Shown here piece after piece: positions 26,604-35,777 of a stretch of DNA of 45,526 nucleotides. Origin of the DNA: Luminiphilus sp. (GTDB lineage: Bacteria; Pseudomonadota; Gammaproteobacteria; Pseudomonadales; Halieaceae). The DNA is taken from positions 1-45,526 of the forward strand of contig JADHNP010000012.1 in NCBI GenBank assembly GCA_016779445.1, written 5' to 3'. The notes under the pieces are model-generated. The model saw only the letters and a program-made list of their open reading frames with translations, had not been told where the DNA came from and searched no databases. A program made the translations under genes and the position numbers. How positions within the stretch are numbered: position 1 is the stretch's first letter; each line of letters opens with the position of its first letter.

Positions 26604-26813
26604 TTAATTGTCCCCTCTGCTGCTCAGGTAGGAGAACGTAACAAAGCTCAAAGCCATGCCAAGTCCCAATATCATTACAGAAAACATCCCGCGTAGCGGT
26701 TGGTCAGGCGACCATGTTTGGCTCTGATCCAGCCAAAAATGAAGGTAAAGCGAGAACATCCAGGGTGCCAGTACCGAACACCAGAATATCAGTTGACCTA
26801 AAACGCGAATCAT
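26604..26813 (-). CDS. 69-residue two-pass membrane protein
   Basis: The small protein has two hydrophobic segments, GQLIFWCSVLAPWMFSLYLH and MFSVMILGLGMALSFVTFSY, joined by a polar Trp/Asp/Gln-rich link. A strong ribosome site (AGGGGGGGCAGTAG) precedes the ATG, which supports real expression. It lies between the SpdH-like gene (same strand, 88 bases downstream) and the divergent ferric-reductase-like gene. I recognise no family. Confidence 0.65.
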   Translation of the reverse strand: MIRVLGQLIFWCSVLAPWMFSLYLHFWLDQSQTWSPDQPLRGMFSVMILGLGMALSFVTFSYLSSRGDN

Positions 26814-26956
26814 CTACTGCCCCCCCTAGTACCACCAGTTTGGCATTGATTAAGCCATCATCATTATGGGCCTATAGAGCCAGAGTCTAACCTGAGCCAG
26901 AATTGACACAATGGCCTTCATAGACGAGCCTGTCGTTACGGAAAAAGGAGATGGGT

Positions 26957-27826
26957 GTGCACGCAAGATGGGTCAATGGGTGGCATTTATTCGCTGTGAC
27001 ATCAGCGACGATCACCGCCTTTATGCTCGCACGGTTACTGTCGACGAACTTTTCTTCACCTCAAGACCTCTCGGCGATGATCCAATACTCCGTGCGCTGG
27101 GCGGTACCTTTCATCTTTCTGGTTATCGCGATTTCTGCCCTCTATCGATTGTTTCCTAGTGACGTTACCCGATGGTTAATGCGTAATCGCCGTTATATTG
27201 GATTGTCCTTTGCTGTAGCGATGGCCTGGCAAGGGGCATTTATTTTTATCGTTTCTTATTTCCATTCTGCACACTACTACGCGGAAATTTACTATCTCCG
27301 TGATGAGTTAGAAGGCAGCAGTGGCTATCTACTATTAGCTGTTATGACTTTGACCTCGTTTGGCGTTTTCCGGCGGCACATATCGCCGGGGCAATGGCGG
27401 TTTCTTCACCTGAGCGGTGTGACTTTTTTGTGGGCCTATCCTTTCAGCGTTTATTGGTGGAACGTGTTCTATTATCAAACGCAGCATTGGTTCGATGTTG
27501 TTTTTTACGCCCTCGGATTCGCGGCATTTTCGCTGAGAATACTTGCCTGGGGGCGGAAGCGAATCGAAGACGATGTCGCTTGGTTTCAGCGCGGTATTGG
27601 TGGCTGTGTAATGCTCTTCTCTTTATGGCTCGCGGCCACCGGTCATCTTTGGCAACCTGCATTATCAGCAGCGTTACTGTCTCGTGCCTGGTCTGCCGAG
27701 CTGGAATTATGGTTGCCATTCTGGCCCTTTGAACCCTTTTTACCCCTATTCACATTGGCTCTTGGAGTATGGTTGTTTTCTGGAGCGAGGGTGGTTCATG
27801 GACTGCCGCGGCGCGCTGCTGTGTGA
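26957..27826 (+). CDS. ferric-reductase-like membrane protein
   Basis: The 289-residue integral membrane protein has about seven hydrophobic segments. The block RRYIGLSFAVAMAWQGAFIF followed by SYFHSAHYY, and WRFLHLSGVTFLWAYP, recalls the heme-binding ferric-reductase-like transmembrane domain (FRD, the fold also used by MsrQ), with histidines that could hold heme b. No flavin or NAD domain is attached. AAGGAG directly abuts an ATG at 26951, which would leave no spacing; the in-frame GTG at 26957 has ideal 6-base spacing, so I take it as the start. The partner and electron donor are not seen here. Confidence 0.68.
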   Translation: MHARWVNGWHLFAVTSATITAFMLARLLSTNFSSPQDLSAMIQYSVRWAVPFIFLVIAISALYRLFPSDVTRWLMRNRRYIGLSFAVAMAWQGAFIFIVSYFHSAHYYAEIYYLRDELEGSSGYLLLAVMTLTSFGVFRRHISPGQWRFLHLSGVTFLWAYPFSVYWWNVFYYQTQHWFDVVFYALGFAAFSLRILAWGRKRIEDDVAWFQRGIGGCVMLFSLWLAATGHLWQPALSAALLSRAWSAELELWLPFWPFEPFLPLFTLALGVWLFSGARVVHGLPRRAAV

Positions 27827-27904
27827 CGGTTTATGGAGTGGTTTGAATTCGTCCCTCCAACGCGCTTTCACAATCCATCTATAAAGTCGGGACCATCGCT
27901 GGCA

Positions 27905-27914
27905 CCCTATAGGG
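27905..27914. promoter_or_regulatory. 10-bp palindrome before flavoenzyme operon
   Basis: CCCTATAGGG is a perfect palindrome about 120 bases upstream of the three-gene flavoenzyme/GcvT-like operon, in a 210-bp gap with no gene. It is a plausible operator, with no match to a consensus I know. Confidence 0.25.
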
Positions 27915-28036
27915 AAAGTGGTCAGGGCATGTGCCATACAGTAGTGTTAACTATCAACTTCTGATTGACTGAGAACCTTGCCGATAGCTGAGTAAGTGGG
28001 CAGCTTTGGTGAGCGGAAGCGGACGAGCGAGTGGCG

Positions 28037-29581
28037 ATGACGGCACGGGATACGATCATTATCGGCGGCGGGCATAATGGGTTGGTTTGCGCCACTGTGT
28101 TAGCCAAGTCAGGTCAAAAGGTGACGCTGGTAGAAGCCAATCAGGCGCTCGGTGGCATGGCTGCGGAATGTGAATTTCATCCGGGCTTTAAGACTTCGCT
28201 AGCTCAAACTCTTTACGCAATGCCGCAGTCGCTGATCAGCGAACTCGATCTCTGCGCCCATGGACTTGAAATCAGCACCGAGAGCTTGCCGCTCGTGGCG
28301 CTGTCGCCATCGGGAGCGCACCAGACTGTTGCTGCTCGATCCCTCAATGGCAATAAGGAAAGCGATATAAAGGCGTACCCACAATACGCTGCGATGTTGT
28401 CCAAATTTGCAGGTGCCCTAGCGCCTTTTTGGGAGCGAACGATGCCGAGGGTGGGCGCGACGGGTCTATCAGACCTGATGACCTTCGGTAAGCTGGGTCT
28501 CAAACTGCGCATGCTCGGAAAGCAAGACATGTTGGAGTTTCTTCGGGTGGCAACGCTACCAATGCGCGATCTCCTGGATGAGTACTTTGAGGATGATGTT
28601 CTCAAAGCGGCGTTGTGCTGGGATGCGCTTGCCGGCTCCCAGTTGGCGCCGCGATCACCCAATCAGGCAGTTCTCACTTTGCTTAATCGCAGGTCGGGAA
28701 AAGATGGTGGGCAGCATGCCATACCCAAAGACGGCATGGTGGGACTGATTCGCGCGCTGGAGCGTGCCGCCATTCAGGCCGGGGTAACAATCAGGACCGA
28801 TTGTCCGGTTAGATCAGTGCAAGTGGCTGGCGATGAAAATGGCCAACGGTGCACTGGTGTTGAACTTGCCAATGGCGAAATTTTATATAGCGAGCGGGTG
28901 GTGTCGAGCGCAGATCCACAAACGACATTTTTGAAGCTGGTCGGTGCAGCGCACCTCGAGGTTGAGTTCACGAATCGTATTCGTCGTCTTAGAACCAAGG
29001 GGTATGTTGCGCGAGTGCACCTGGCGTTGTCCGCGCTGCCTCGCTTTGAGGGATTAGACTCGCCCTCGGGCAGACTGATTATTGCCCCGACGATGGACAC
29101 TATTGAATTTGCTTGGGATGCCGCGAAGTACGGTGAATTACCCGACGAGCCTGTGATGGAAGTGTTAATCCCGTCACTGCATGCCCCCAGTATTGCACCT
29201 CAAGGTCAGCATGTGCTCACCGCCAATGTAATGTACGTTCCCCACGACCTCAAAAGCGGTTGGACTCCCGAGAAACGCGATGCGTTTCTTGCCATTATCA
29301 TGGATAAACTGGAGGCCTACGCGCCGGGTATTCGAGACCTTGTGCTGGCTTCAGAGCTTCTGACCCCGGCTGATCTTGCTGCGCAGTACCATGTTACTGA
29401 TGGCCATTGGCATCACTGCGAGCCTGCGATTGATCAGCTCCTGATGATGCGCCCCACTTATGAGGCTGCGCAATATGCCACGCCTATTACGGGTCTGTAT
29501 CTGTGCGGTGCCGGCTGTCACCCAGCGGGCGATGTGAGCGGCAACCCTGGTCGTAATGCGGCCAAGGAGATCCTGTCTTGA
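28037..29581 (+). CDS. PYROXD2/phytoene desaturase-like FAD oxidoreductase 1
   Basis: The 514-residue protein starts with a dinucleotide-binding fold (TIIIGGGHNGLVCATVLAKS, then ALGGMAAECEFHPG) and ends with the FAD-closing block LYLCGAGCHPAGDVSGNPGR. This is the phytoene-desaturase/PYROXD2 branch of flavoproteins, which oxidise C-C or C-N bonds of unknown small substrates. No membrane segment or signal is seen. Its C-terminal motif departs from its three paralogues in the window (HPAGDV rather than HPGGGV), so it may have a different partner or substrate. GTG at 28031 is an alternative start two codons earlier. It is first in an operon with paralogue 2 and a GcvT-like gene. Confidence 0.85.
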   Translation: MTARDTIIIGGGHNGLVCATVLAKSGQKVTLVEANQALGGMAAECEFHPGFKTSLAQTLYAMPQSLISELDLCAHGLEISTESLPLVALSPSGAHQTVAARSLNGNKESDIKAYPQYAAMLSKFAGALAPFWERTMPRVGATGLSDLMTFGKLGLKLRMLGKQDMLEFLRVATLPMRDLLDEYFEDDVLKAALCWDALAGSQLAPRSPNQAVLTLLNRRSGKDGGQHAIPKDGMVGLIRALERAAIQAGVTIRTDCPVRSVQVAGDENGQRCTGVELANGEILYSERVVSSADPQTTFLKLVGAAHLEVEFTNRIRRLRTKGYVARVHLALSALPRFEGLDSPSGRLIIAPTMDTIEFAWDAAKYGELPDEPVMEVLIPSLHAPSIAPQGQHVLTANVMYVPHDLKSGWTPEKRDAFLAIIMDKLEAYAPGIRDLVLASELLTPADLAAQYHVTDGHWHHCEPAIDQLLMMRPTYEAAQYATPITGLYLCGAGCHPAGDVSGNPGRNAAKEILS

Positions 29582-31200
29582 AGCGATATGACGCTATTGT
29601 TATTGGCGCGGGTCACAATGGATTGACTGCTGGCGCCTATCTCGCCAAGGCTGGATTGGATGTCGTCATCCTTGAAAAGAATGATTATATTGGTGGCGCG
29701 GCCGTCACCCGGGAGATGCATCAAGGCTGGTTTTACTCTAGCTGCTCCTACGTTTGCTCAATGATGCGGCAATCTATCCACCGTGACCTGGATCTTATGC
29801 GACACGGATTGCTGCTGGTGCCGTATCTCGGCACAGTGAATTTCAGTGATCAAGGCGATCGGGTGCTGATTGATTATCCGGACGATGAGGCCGCATATCT
29901 GGAGTTGCGGCGCCACTCACCCCATGATGCCGACGCCATGTCACGGTTTCAGGCGGATCTCGGCCGCTATGCGCAGCTGATTCGCAAGACCTTACTCAGA
30001 ACGCCGCCCGATCCAAGCTCCTTCAAGCCGCGAGATATTCAGGAACTGCTGTGGTTGGCCAAACAGTTTTGGAATTTGGGCGAGCGCGAGCTCTATGAGT
30101 ACATTCGTTTCTTTACGATGAGTGCAGCGGATTTTCTGCACGATTATTTTGAGAATGACCTGATCAAAGCCGCCATGGCGAGTCCTGGCATTATCGGTAC
30201 CGCATTGGGCGTGTACTCACCCGGATCCGCCTACATTTTGCTTCATCATGTGATGGGAGATGTGGACGGTAATGTTGGGGCCTGGGGTCTTGCTCGAGGT
30301 GGTATGGGTGCCATCTCTCATGCATTAGCCGGGGCACTGAGAGAGCATGGTGGCGACATTAGAACCGAGGCGCCGGTCCATCAGATTTTGGTCAAGGATG
30401 GCGCTACGGTTGGCGTTGCTTTGGAAAACGGCGATGAGCTTTTCGCGAATATTGTGGTGTCGAACCTTGATGCGAAACGCACTTTTACTCAGGTGATGGA
30501 CCGCGCGGACTTGCCAGAGGGCATCTACGAGCGGGCCAACAATTTCAAAATTCGCGGCTCGTCGGGCAAGGTCAATATCGCTTTATCTGGGATGCCTAAG
30601 TTCAACCATGTGCCTGACAACCGCTACGTAAATCGCGGTGGGCAAGGCTTTACTGGCTCTATGGAGACGATGGAGCGGGCTTATGACTGCTGGAAACGTG
30701 GTCGCTGGTCGGATGACCCTTTTATCGAGGCGGTGATTCCATCTGCATGGGATCCCACCGTGGCACCTCCGGGATGCCATTGGATGTCGACTTTCATTCA
30801 GTACTGCCCGCCCACCCTTGCTGAGGGAGAATGGACATCTGAGAAACGGGATGCTTTTGGTGCGACAGTGATTAATAAAATTGAGCGCTATGCTCCGGGT
30901 TTCAAAGAGTTGGTGGTGCATGCAGAAGTCCGGACTCCGCACGACATCGAGAATGAGATCGGGCTGACAGAGGGCAATATTTTTCAGGGAGAACTCACCA
31001 TCGATCAGCTGCTGTTCAATCGGCCTTTTCCGGGATATGGGCAATATCGTATGCCATTGAAAAATATGTACATGTGCGGTTCTTCCACTCATCCAGGTGG
31101 TGGTGTGTCCTCAGCGTGTGGCGCCAATGCAGCGCGAGAGATTTTGCGAGACCTGCGCAAGACTAATACCGTTCCAGAGGACGACTTCTACGATGAGTAA
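29578..31200 (+). CDS. PYROXD2/phytoene desaturase-like FAD oxidoreductase 2
   Basis: The 540-residue protein shares the fold of its upstream neighbour: AIVIGAGHNGLTAGAYLAKA, IGGAAVTREMHQGW, and the end block MYMCGSSTHPGGGVSSACGA. It starts with TTG at 29578, overlapping the previous stop as TTGA, with AAGGAG 8 bases upstream; this is strong translational coupling and suggests a fixed protein ratio or a complex. The substrate is unknown. The SSACGANAARE ending differs from the TGxPGxNAA of paralogues 3 and 4. The gene overlaps the GcvT-like gene by 8 bases. Confidence 0.87.
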   Translation: MKRYDAIVIGAGHNGLTAGAYLAKAGLDVVILEKNDYIGGAAVTREMHQGWFYSSCSYVCSMMRQSIHRDLDLMRHGLLLVPYLGTVNFSDQGDRVLIDYPDDEAAYLELRRHSPHDADAMSRFQADLGRYAQLIRKTLLRTPPDPSSFKPRDIQELLWLAKQFWNLGERELYEYIRFFTMSAADFLHDYFENDLIKAAMASPGIIGTALGVYSPGSAYILLHHVMGDVDGNVGAWGLARGGMGAISHALAGALREHGGDIRTEAPVHQILVKDGATVGVALENGDELFANIVVSNLDAKRTFTQVMDRADLPEGIYERANNFKIRGSSGKVNIALSGMPKFNHVPDNRYVNRGGQGFTGSMETMERAYDCWKRGRWSDDPFIEAVIPSAWDPTVAPPGCHWMSTFIQYCPPTLAEGEWTSEKRDAFGATVINKIERYAPGFKELVVHAEVRTPHDIENEIGLTEGNIFQGELTIDQLLFNRPFPGYGQYRMPLKNMYMCGSSTHPGGGVSSACGANAAREILRDLRKTNTVPEDDFYDE

Positions 31201-32413
31201 GACGGACATCCTGAGAAACGATCCGACGGATCCCTATGCTGGGGAACGCCTCAAGCTCTCTTACTTTCACGAGCGAGAGTCAGCGTTGAATCTCCGTGAC
31301 GCATGGTCATCCTGGAACGGCTTTAAATTTGCTGACTATTATTACGACGTGCACTACGAGTATTTCTGTATACGCAACACCTGTGGAACCTACGATATTT
31401 GCCCGATGCAGAAGTATTTGGTGGAGGGAGAAGACGCGCTGGTAATGCTAAATCGAATGGTCACCCGCGATTTACGCAAGCTCAGAGATAATCGTGTGAC
31501 TTATGTGGCTTGGTGTACTGATTCAGGACGTCTCATAGACGATGGGACGATTTTCCGTCTGGGCGAGGAGCGCTATCTCTTAACCTGCGGCAGTCCTTGT
31601 CTCGCTTGGCTGCGAAAAAGCGCGTTCGGATTTGATCGAGTTCAGATCACCGATGCTACAGAGGACTGGGCCGCGCTGTCGCTGCAAGGCCCTACCAGTT
31701 TTGCGGTGTTGCAGCGCATGGGGTTTGGGAATGTGGCAGCGCTTAAGCCCTTTGATATTGGCCATTATCCGTTTAGGGACACTACTTTGATGATATCCCG
31801 CACAGGTTTTACGGGTGACCTTGGATATGAGTTGTGGGTTGATCCGGAGCACGCCCTACCCATGTGGGATGCGCTGTATAGCGCAGGGGCAGATTTTGGT
31901 ATTCAACCCTACGGGGAATCCGCCACCAACATGGCACGCCTTGAAGCTGGCTTCATCATGCCCTACATGGAATTTAATGAGGCCCTTAAGACGGTTAATT
32001 TCGAGTACGATCAAACGCCGTTTGAGCTAGATCTTGGATGGCTGGTGGATTTTAAGAAGCCCCATTTCAACGGGCGTTCGGCCTTGCTAGCACACAAGCA
32101 GCATGGCCCAAAAGTTATTCTGACCAAGCTGAATATTGAGGGTAACAAGCCTGCGGAGGAATCAATTCTGTACGGTGACAAAAAATGTTCTCAAGAAATT
32201 GGCTACGTCACATCGGCAATGTGGTCTCCGGCGGTCAAGGCAAATATCGCGCTGGCCATGGTAAATAGTGAAGCTTTGTCTGGAGACATCTGGGCGGAAA
32301 TCTATTACCAGAGGGAGTTACGACATCATCACAAGGTCGCACGATGTACTGTTCAGGATAAGCCATTTTGGTCTCCAGACCGCGCGCGCGCCACGCCGCC
32401 GGAGTTGGTATAG
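31193..32413 (+). CDS. GcvT-fold aminomethyltransferase-like protein
   Basis: From the ATG at 31193 (inside the last codons of the flavoenzyme gene, with AGAGGA upstream) the protein has 406 residues. It shows the GcvT/DMGDH tetrahydrofolate-binding fold: NTCGTYDICPMQKYLVEG, SLQGPTSFAVLQRM, SRTGFTGDLGYELWVDPE, NMARLEAGFIMPYMEFNEAL and a C-terminal barrel. GcvT-fold proteins beside flavoenzymes usually trap the one-carbon unit released in oxidative demethylation, as in dimethylglycine and sarcosine oxidation. It is only distantly like the DmdA-like protein at 18-19 kb. An earlier frame start (31097) lies wholly within the upstream gene and is rejected. Substrate unknown. Confidence 0.85.
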   Translation: MSKTDILRNDPTDPYAGERLKLSYFHERESALNLRDAWSSWNGFKFADYYYDVHYEYFCIRNTCGTYDICPMQKYLVEGEDALVMLNRMVTRDLRKLRDNRVTYVAWCTDSGRLIDDGTIFRLGEERYLLTCGSPCLAWLRKSAFGFDRVQITDATEDWAALSLQGPTSFAVLQRMGFGNVAALKPFDIGHYPFRDTTLMISRTGFTGDLGYELWVDPEHALPMWDALYSAGADFGIQPYGESATNMARLEAGFIMPYMEFNEALKTVNFEYDQTPFELDLGWLVDFKKPHFNGRSALLAHKQHGPKVILTKLNIEGNKPAEESILYGDKKCSQEIGYVTSAMWSPAVKANIALAMVNSEALSGDIWAEIYYQRELRHHHKVARCTVQDKPFWSPDRARATPPELV

Positions 32414-32438
32414 GGACCGGTCTGTTATTGGGCATCGT

Positions 32439-33296
32439 CTATGAATTGAGCGCACGGTGGCTGTCGGCTTCCGCTTCTTTTAGCTCCTTTTGCCAGTCTG
32501 AGAGATTCATTCCGATGGCCATGAAGCCAAGAATCCACAGTGCTTCATCCCAGGCAAATATCCAGTGATCGCGATATGCCCAGTAGCCTGCGATGATCCA
32601 CAGCGCTCCGTAGAAAATGAGCTTGATATGGGTGGCAAAGGATAAAAGTGAGCTGTTGCTGACACCACGATCCTGCAATTTGATGCGCAGCTCTATGAAC
32701 AGCATGATAAACAGCCAGAGCACCACCTCGATGGCGTCCGCCCATGCCAGCTCCAGCTCGACCTTCATACCAGCGGCGTCACTGATCGCTTGCCCCTGTG
32801 AGAAGACATAAAACTCGCTGCTGGAGGATAGCCAGCCACAGTTGACGGGATCCAGCTCCCAATATTCGAGATTCCGGGTAAACGACAGTCCTTGATCTAA
32901 GAAAGAACAGAGCTCAGTGCCAGTGTGGTGGATGGCGCTTTCCAAGTCTAAAAGGTATTCAGAGAAGGCGAACACGGCATGACCTATTGCGAAATAACAG
33001 ACCACTCTGATCACATTCATGACCAATAGCCTTCCTCGCGTGAAGTCGTCATCCGACAGCACATAAGTTTCGAGCTCTAGAAGCAAGAGCAGGACAAACC
33101 AGCCGAGCTCATCCAGTGTGGTGGCGAAGTTGGCGGTCCAGTCGTGCCATTGCCAACCAGCGTGAAAGGTGTGCCGGGCTTGCTCAATATCGTTGCCCAC
33201 GTAGTGAGCAAAATTTAAAAGTAATAGGGGATATACAACTAGCTTTATCCGCTGCTTGAGGTCCAGCCTTTGCCACCAAGAAATTGCTCTATCCAT
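32439..33296 (-). CDS. six-pass membrane protein of unknown function
   Basis: The 285-residue protein has about six hydrophobic segments, among them LVVYPLLLLNFAHYVGNDIE, ELGWFVLLLLLELETYVL, MNVIRVVCYFAIGHAVFAF, IEVVLWLFIMLFIELRIK and LIFYGALWIIAGYWAY. Between segments 3 and 4 lies a long, probably periplasmic, loop with two Cys (TELCSFLDQG and DPVNCGWLSS). Acidic residues sit inside the membrane helices. I recognise no family; an ion channel or a receptor-like membrane protein are possible. ATG at 33296 is chosen over the upstream TTG at 33332; neither has a clear ribosome site. It converges on the GcvT-like gene. Confidence 0.7.
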   Translation of the reverse strand: MDRAISWWQRLDLKQRIKLVVYPLLLLNFAHYVGNDIEQARHTFHAGWQWHDWTANFATTLDELGWFVLLLLLELETYVLSDDDFTRGRLLVMNVIRVVCYFAIGHAVFAFSEYLLDLESAIHHTGTELCSFLDQGLSFTRNLEYWELDPVNCGWLSSSSEFYVFSQGQAISDAAGMKVELELAWADAIEVVLWLFIMLFIELRIKLQDRGVSNSSLLSFATHIKLIFYGALWIIAGYWAYRDHWIFAWDEALWILGFMAIGMNLSDWQKELKEAEADSHRALNS

Positions 33297-33621
33297 ATTC
33301 GGTTGATATTTTCGGATACTTGTTGCTTGCAATCGAGTCTGACATTGTTTGTCTCGTCGGGCGATATTTGTTGCGTCGTGCTAACAATACTGTGCTCCAA
33401 ACTCCGTGGTGTCTGGCCCGATAGGGAAGCATTCTGAGTTAGAGTCTATCGGTGAGCGCATTGCGCTTGCTGAAACCGAGCGATCCAAAACTGCCGGATA
33501 ACCACTCCCGCAATAGAAGAATTGCGTCGGGTCTGTCACTGCCTAGCAGCATATGGTTGCTTAGCGACTATCAATCACTCACTATCAGTCTGTCCGTTTT
33601 TGCAGGGTGGCGACTGTATCG
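33297..33621. promoter_or_regulatory. 325-bp divergent region with palindrome and direct repeats
   Basis: No gene is seen. A 13-bp palindrome AGCGCA-T-TGCGCT lies at 33455-33467. ACTATCA occurs twice in the same direction, at 33567-33573 and 33581-33587, about 35 bases before the AraC-type regulator. AraC proteins often bind direct repeats, so these could be its own sites. Confidence 0.35.
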
Positions 33622-34389
33622 ATGAGAAAAACTGAAGCCGTGTCGTTTGTTGCCAGTTATTTGGACGCTTGGAATGAGCGTAACGCTGGATCCGTCACAG
33701 ATCACCTTTGCTCTGACGGACACTACATCGACGAGGTCTCGCATGAGGATATGACTCGCGAGACGCTTTTCGAGGCCTTGCTGGACTATTTCCACAGTGA
33801 ACATTACTTTTACGAAGTCACGGGCGACATCCTTTGCAGTGGAACGACTATCGCTTTTCAGTACTGTGCCAAGCCATTGGAGCCTGGTAAGCAGTCAAGT
33901 CCGTGGCATGGTGCGGAGTTCATCACCTTAAGCGGTAAATCGGCGCTCGAAATTCGCGATTATTATCAGTTGCCTAAAGAAAGGGCGCTCAACGGCAACG
34001 GCAAAGGTCGATATGTGAAGTCCGGGCTAAGTCAGGGGGGCATGGCAGAACTGCTCGACAATCTTGAGCAAGTGATGGAGCGAGAACAGCTGCACCTTGA
34101 CCCTGATTTATCGTTACCGAAGCTTGCCGAACATCTTAACGCTACAGTCAATTATGTATCTCAGGCTATTAATGCAGGGCTCCAATCAACGTTTTTCGAT
34201 TACGTCAATCGTAAGCGTGTAGATGAGGCCTTAGGGTTGATTCAGTCAGATGCGGAACCCCACAGGGCAATGCTCGATATCGCTCTGGCAGTGGGCTTCA
34301 ATTCCACCTCTACTTTTTACAGCGCTTTTCGCAAGGTGACAGGTGTGACGCCAGGGGCCTATCGGCGCCGCGTCACACGCCAGGCCTAA
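33622..34389 (+). CDS. AraC-type regulator with N-terminal SnoaL/NTF2-like domain
   Basis: The 255-residue protein joins two modules. Residues about 1-125 (AVSFVASYLDAWNERNAGSV, HYIDEVSHEDMTRE, then WHGAEFITLSGKSALEIRDYY) look like a SnoaL-like/NTF2-fold domain, which usually binds small hydrophobic ligands in a cone-shaped pocket. Residues about 155-255 form a tandem AraC helix-turn-helix (LPKLAEHLNATVNYVSQAIN; DIALAVGFNSTSTFYSAFRK; VTGVTPGAYRRRV). The fusion suggests a ligand-sensing transcription factor. GTG at 33607 is possible, but ATG at 33622 has AGGGTGG upstream. It abuts the gamma-glutamyl ligase gene (5 bases, convergent) and probably controls amine genes around it. Confidence 0.8.
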   Translation: MRKTEAVSFVASYLDAWNERNAGSVTDHLCSDGHYIDEVSHEDMTRETLFEALLDYFHSEHYFYEVTGDILCSGTTIAFQYCAKPLEPGKQSSPWHGAEFITLSGKSALEIRDYYQLPKERALNGNGKGRYVKSGLSQGGMAELLDNLEQVMEREQLHLDPDLSLPKLAEHLNATVNYVSQAINAGLQSTFFDYVNRKRVDEALGLIQSDAEPHRAMLDIALAVGFNSTSTFYSAFRKVTGVTPGAYRRRVTRQA

Positions 34390-34394
34390 CGTAT

Positions 34395-35777
34395 TCAGAG
34401 CGCTCTCAGGTACCAGGCATAGTCGAGATCAGGAACTTGAGCGTGGTATGAGTTGCTCTCCCCTTGACGGATACCCGTATAGATGCGACTGAATTCGTGC
34501 CCCAAGTAATCTGGGAGTACCTGACTTCGTCTGAACAGATCAATGGCGGAGTCCACTCTCGATGGCAGTGTGGTGTCATCCTGAGAGAGATCTGCATCAC
34601 GCGCCACTGGGTCACCGGGATCAAGTTGGATGGTTAACCCATGATGAATGCCCGCGAGCACTGCTGCGAGGACAAGATACGGATTAGCTTCTGCACCCGC
34701 TACGCGGTGTTCAATACGACGGTTGTGCTCAGTGGATCTCGGGATCCGAAGTGCGACCTCTCGGTGATCATAACCCCAGCTTTTTCCAGAGGGGGCTAAT
34801 GCACCCGCTTTAAAGCGACGATATGAATTTGCATGGGGCGCAAAGCAGAGCATTGACTCGTCCAGTAACCTTCCCAAGCCACCAACGGCGTGCCTGAGCC
34901 GTGGCATCAGCCTGGGGGGCTCCACAGGCTCGGGGTCGGCGAAAATATTCTCGCCTGCGGAGTCATAAACACTGGCATGGATGTGCATCCCGCTGCCGGC
35001 CAGTTCAGCAAAAGGTTTGGCCATAAACGTGGCGCCGTAACCATGCTTTCTGGCGACGCCTTTCACGATACGCCTGAGCAAGAGCGCATGAGTTCCAGCA
35101 ACAATGGCATCTTCCTGATGAAGCGTATTGATTTCCCATTGGCCCGGAGAAAACTCTCCGTGTAGTGTGGTTAATGGAACCCCCTGCATTTCGCTGGCAA
35201 TTCGCACATCATTGAGAAATGCGTCACAGTCAAACAAGTCGTCCGCCATGCAGTATTGAATGCCTTCTTGTTCCAGTATCGTGCCGGGGATATTGCCTTT
35301 GAGCGGCACGGGTCGGGTATCGTTTGCATTCGCAAGCAGATAAAACTCGAGTTCTGTCGCAACCGTTGCTGCCAAGCCATCTGCAGTAAATCGTGATAAC
35401 ACGTTCGATAATGGTTGGCGGGGATCAACCCAGTCCAACTCACCATTATCCTGAGTGTAGGCCACCATCACTTGTGCCACCGGGGAGTCGTACCACGGCA
35501 CCGCCGCCAAGGTTCCTGTCACGGGAAGAATGATTTGGTCAGGGTCGCCGCCGAGCTCCGAGAGAGGGATCTCATCGTACCAGTCACCTTTTGCGCCCAA
35601 TAAAGGCGCTGATCGAGGGGTCAAGAAATCCCCCTTAAATAAGCGCAGAAATTCCGAACGATGAATCCGCTTTGCACGGAGGATGCCCGAAATGTCGGGC
35701 ATCAGCAGCTCTAGAACTTGAGTGTCGGGATTGGCAGCTAAAAACTGCTCGAGTTCGGTTACATCGGCATATTTCAT
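34395..35777 (-). CDS. puuA: glutamine synthetase-like gamma-glutamylpolyamine ligase
   Basis: The 460-residue protein has the glutamine synthetase fold: ELEFYLLANANDTR, the AGSGMHIHASVYDSAGENIF block, FAPHANSYRRFKAGALAPSG and the C-terminal EHRVAGAEANPYLVLAAVLA. It lacks the adenylylation-site region of GlnA. This is the PuuA/GlnA-like branch, which ligates glutamate to putrescine or another amine with ATP. Divergent from it after 177 bases is a PuuB-like oxidase, the next step of the gamma-glutamylated putrescine route. No puuC or puuD gene is in the window. Substrate could also be another primary amine such as ethanolamine or isopropylamine. Confidence 0.8.
   Translation of the reverse strand: MKYADVTELEQFLAANPDTQVLELLMPDISGILRAKRIHRSEFLRLFKGDFLTPRSAPLLGAKGDWYDEIPLSELGGDPDQIILPVTGTLAAVPWYDSPVAQVMVAYTQDNGELDWVDPRQPLSNVLSRFTADGLAATVATELEFYLLANANDTRPVPLKGNIPGTILEQEGIQYCMADDLFDCDAFLNDVRIASEMQGVPLTTLHGEFSPGQWEINTLHQEDAIVAGTHALLLRRIVKGVARKHGYGATFMAKPFAELAGSGMHIHASVYDSAGENIFADPEPVEPPRLMPRLRHAVGGLGRLLDESMLCFAPHANSYRRFKAGALAPSGKSWGYDHREVALRIPRSTEHNRRIEHRVAGAEANPYLVLAAVLAGIHHGLTIQLDPGDPVARDADLSQDDTTLPSRVDSAIDLFRRSQVLPDYLGHEFSRIYTGIRQGESNSYHAQVPDLDYAWYLRAL

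Noticed and set aside
31097-31192. longer N-terminus of the GcvT-like gene
   Set aside because: It would lie wholly inside the upstream flavoenzyme gene; ATG at 31193 has a ribosome site and proper spacing.
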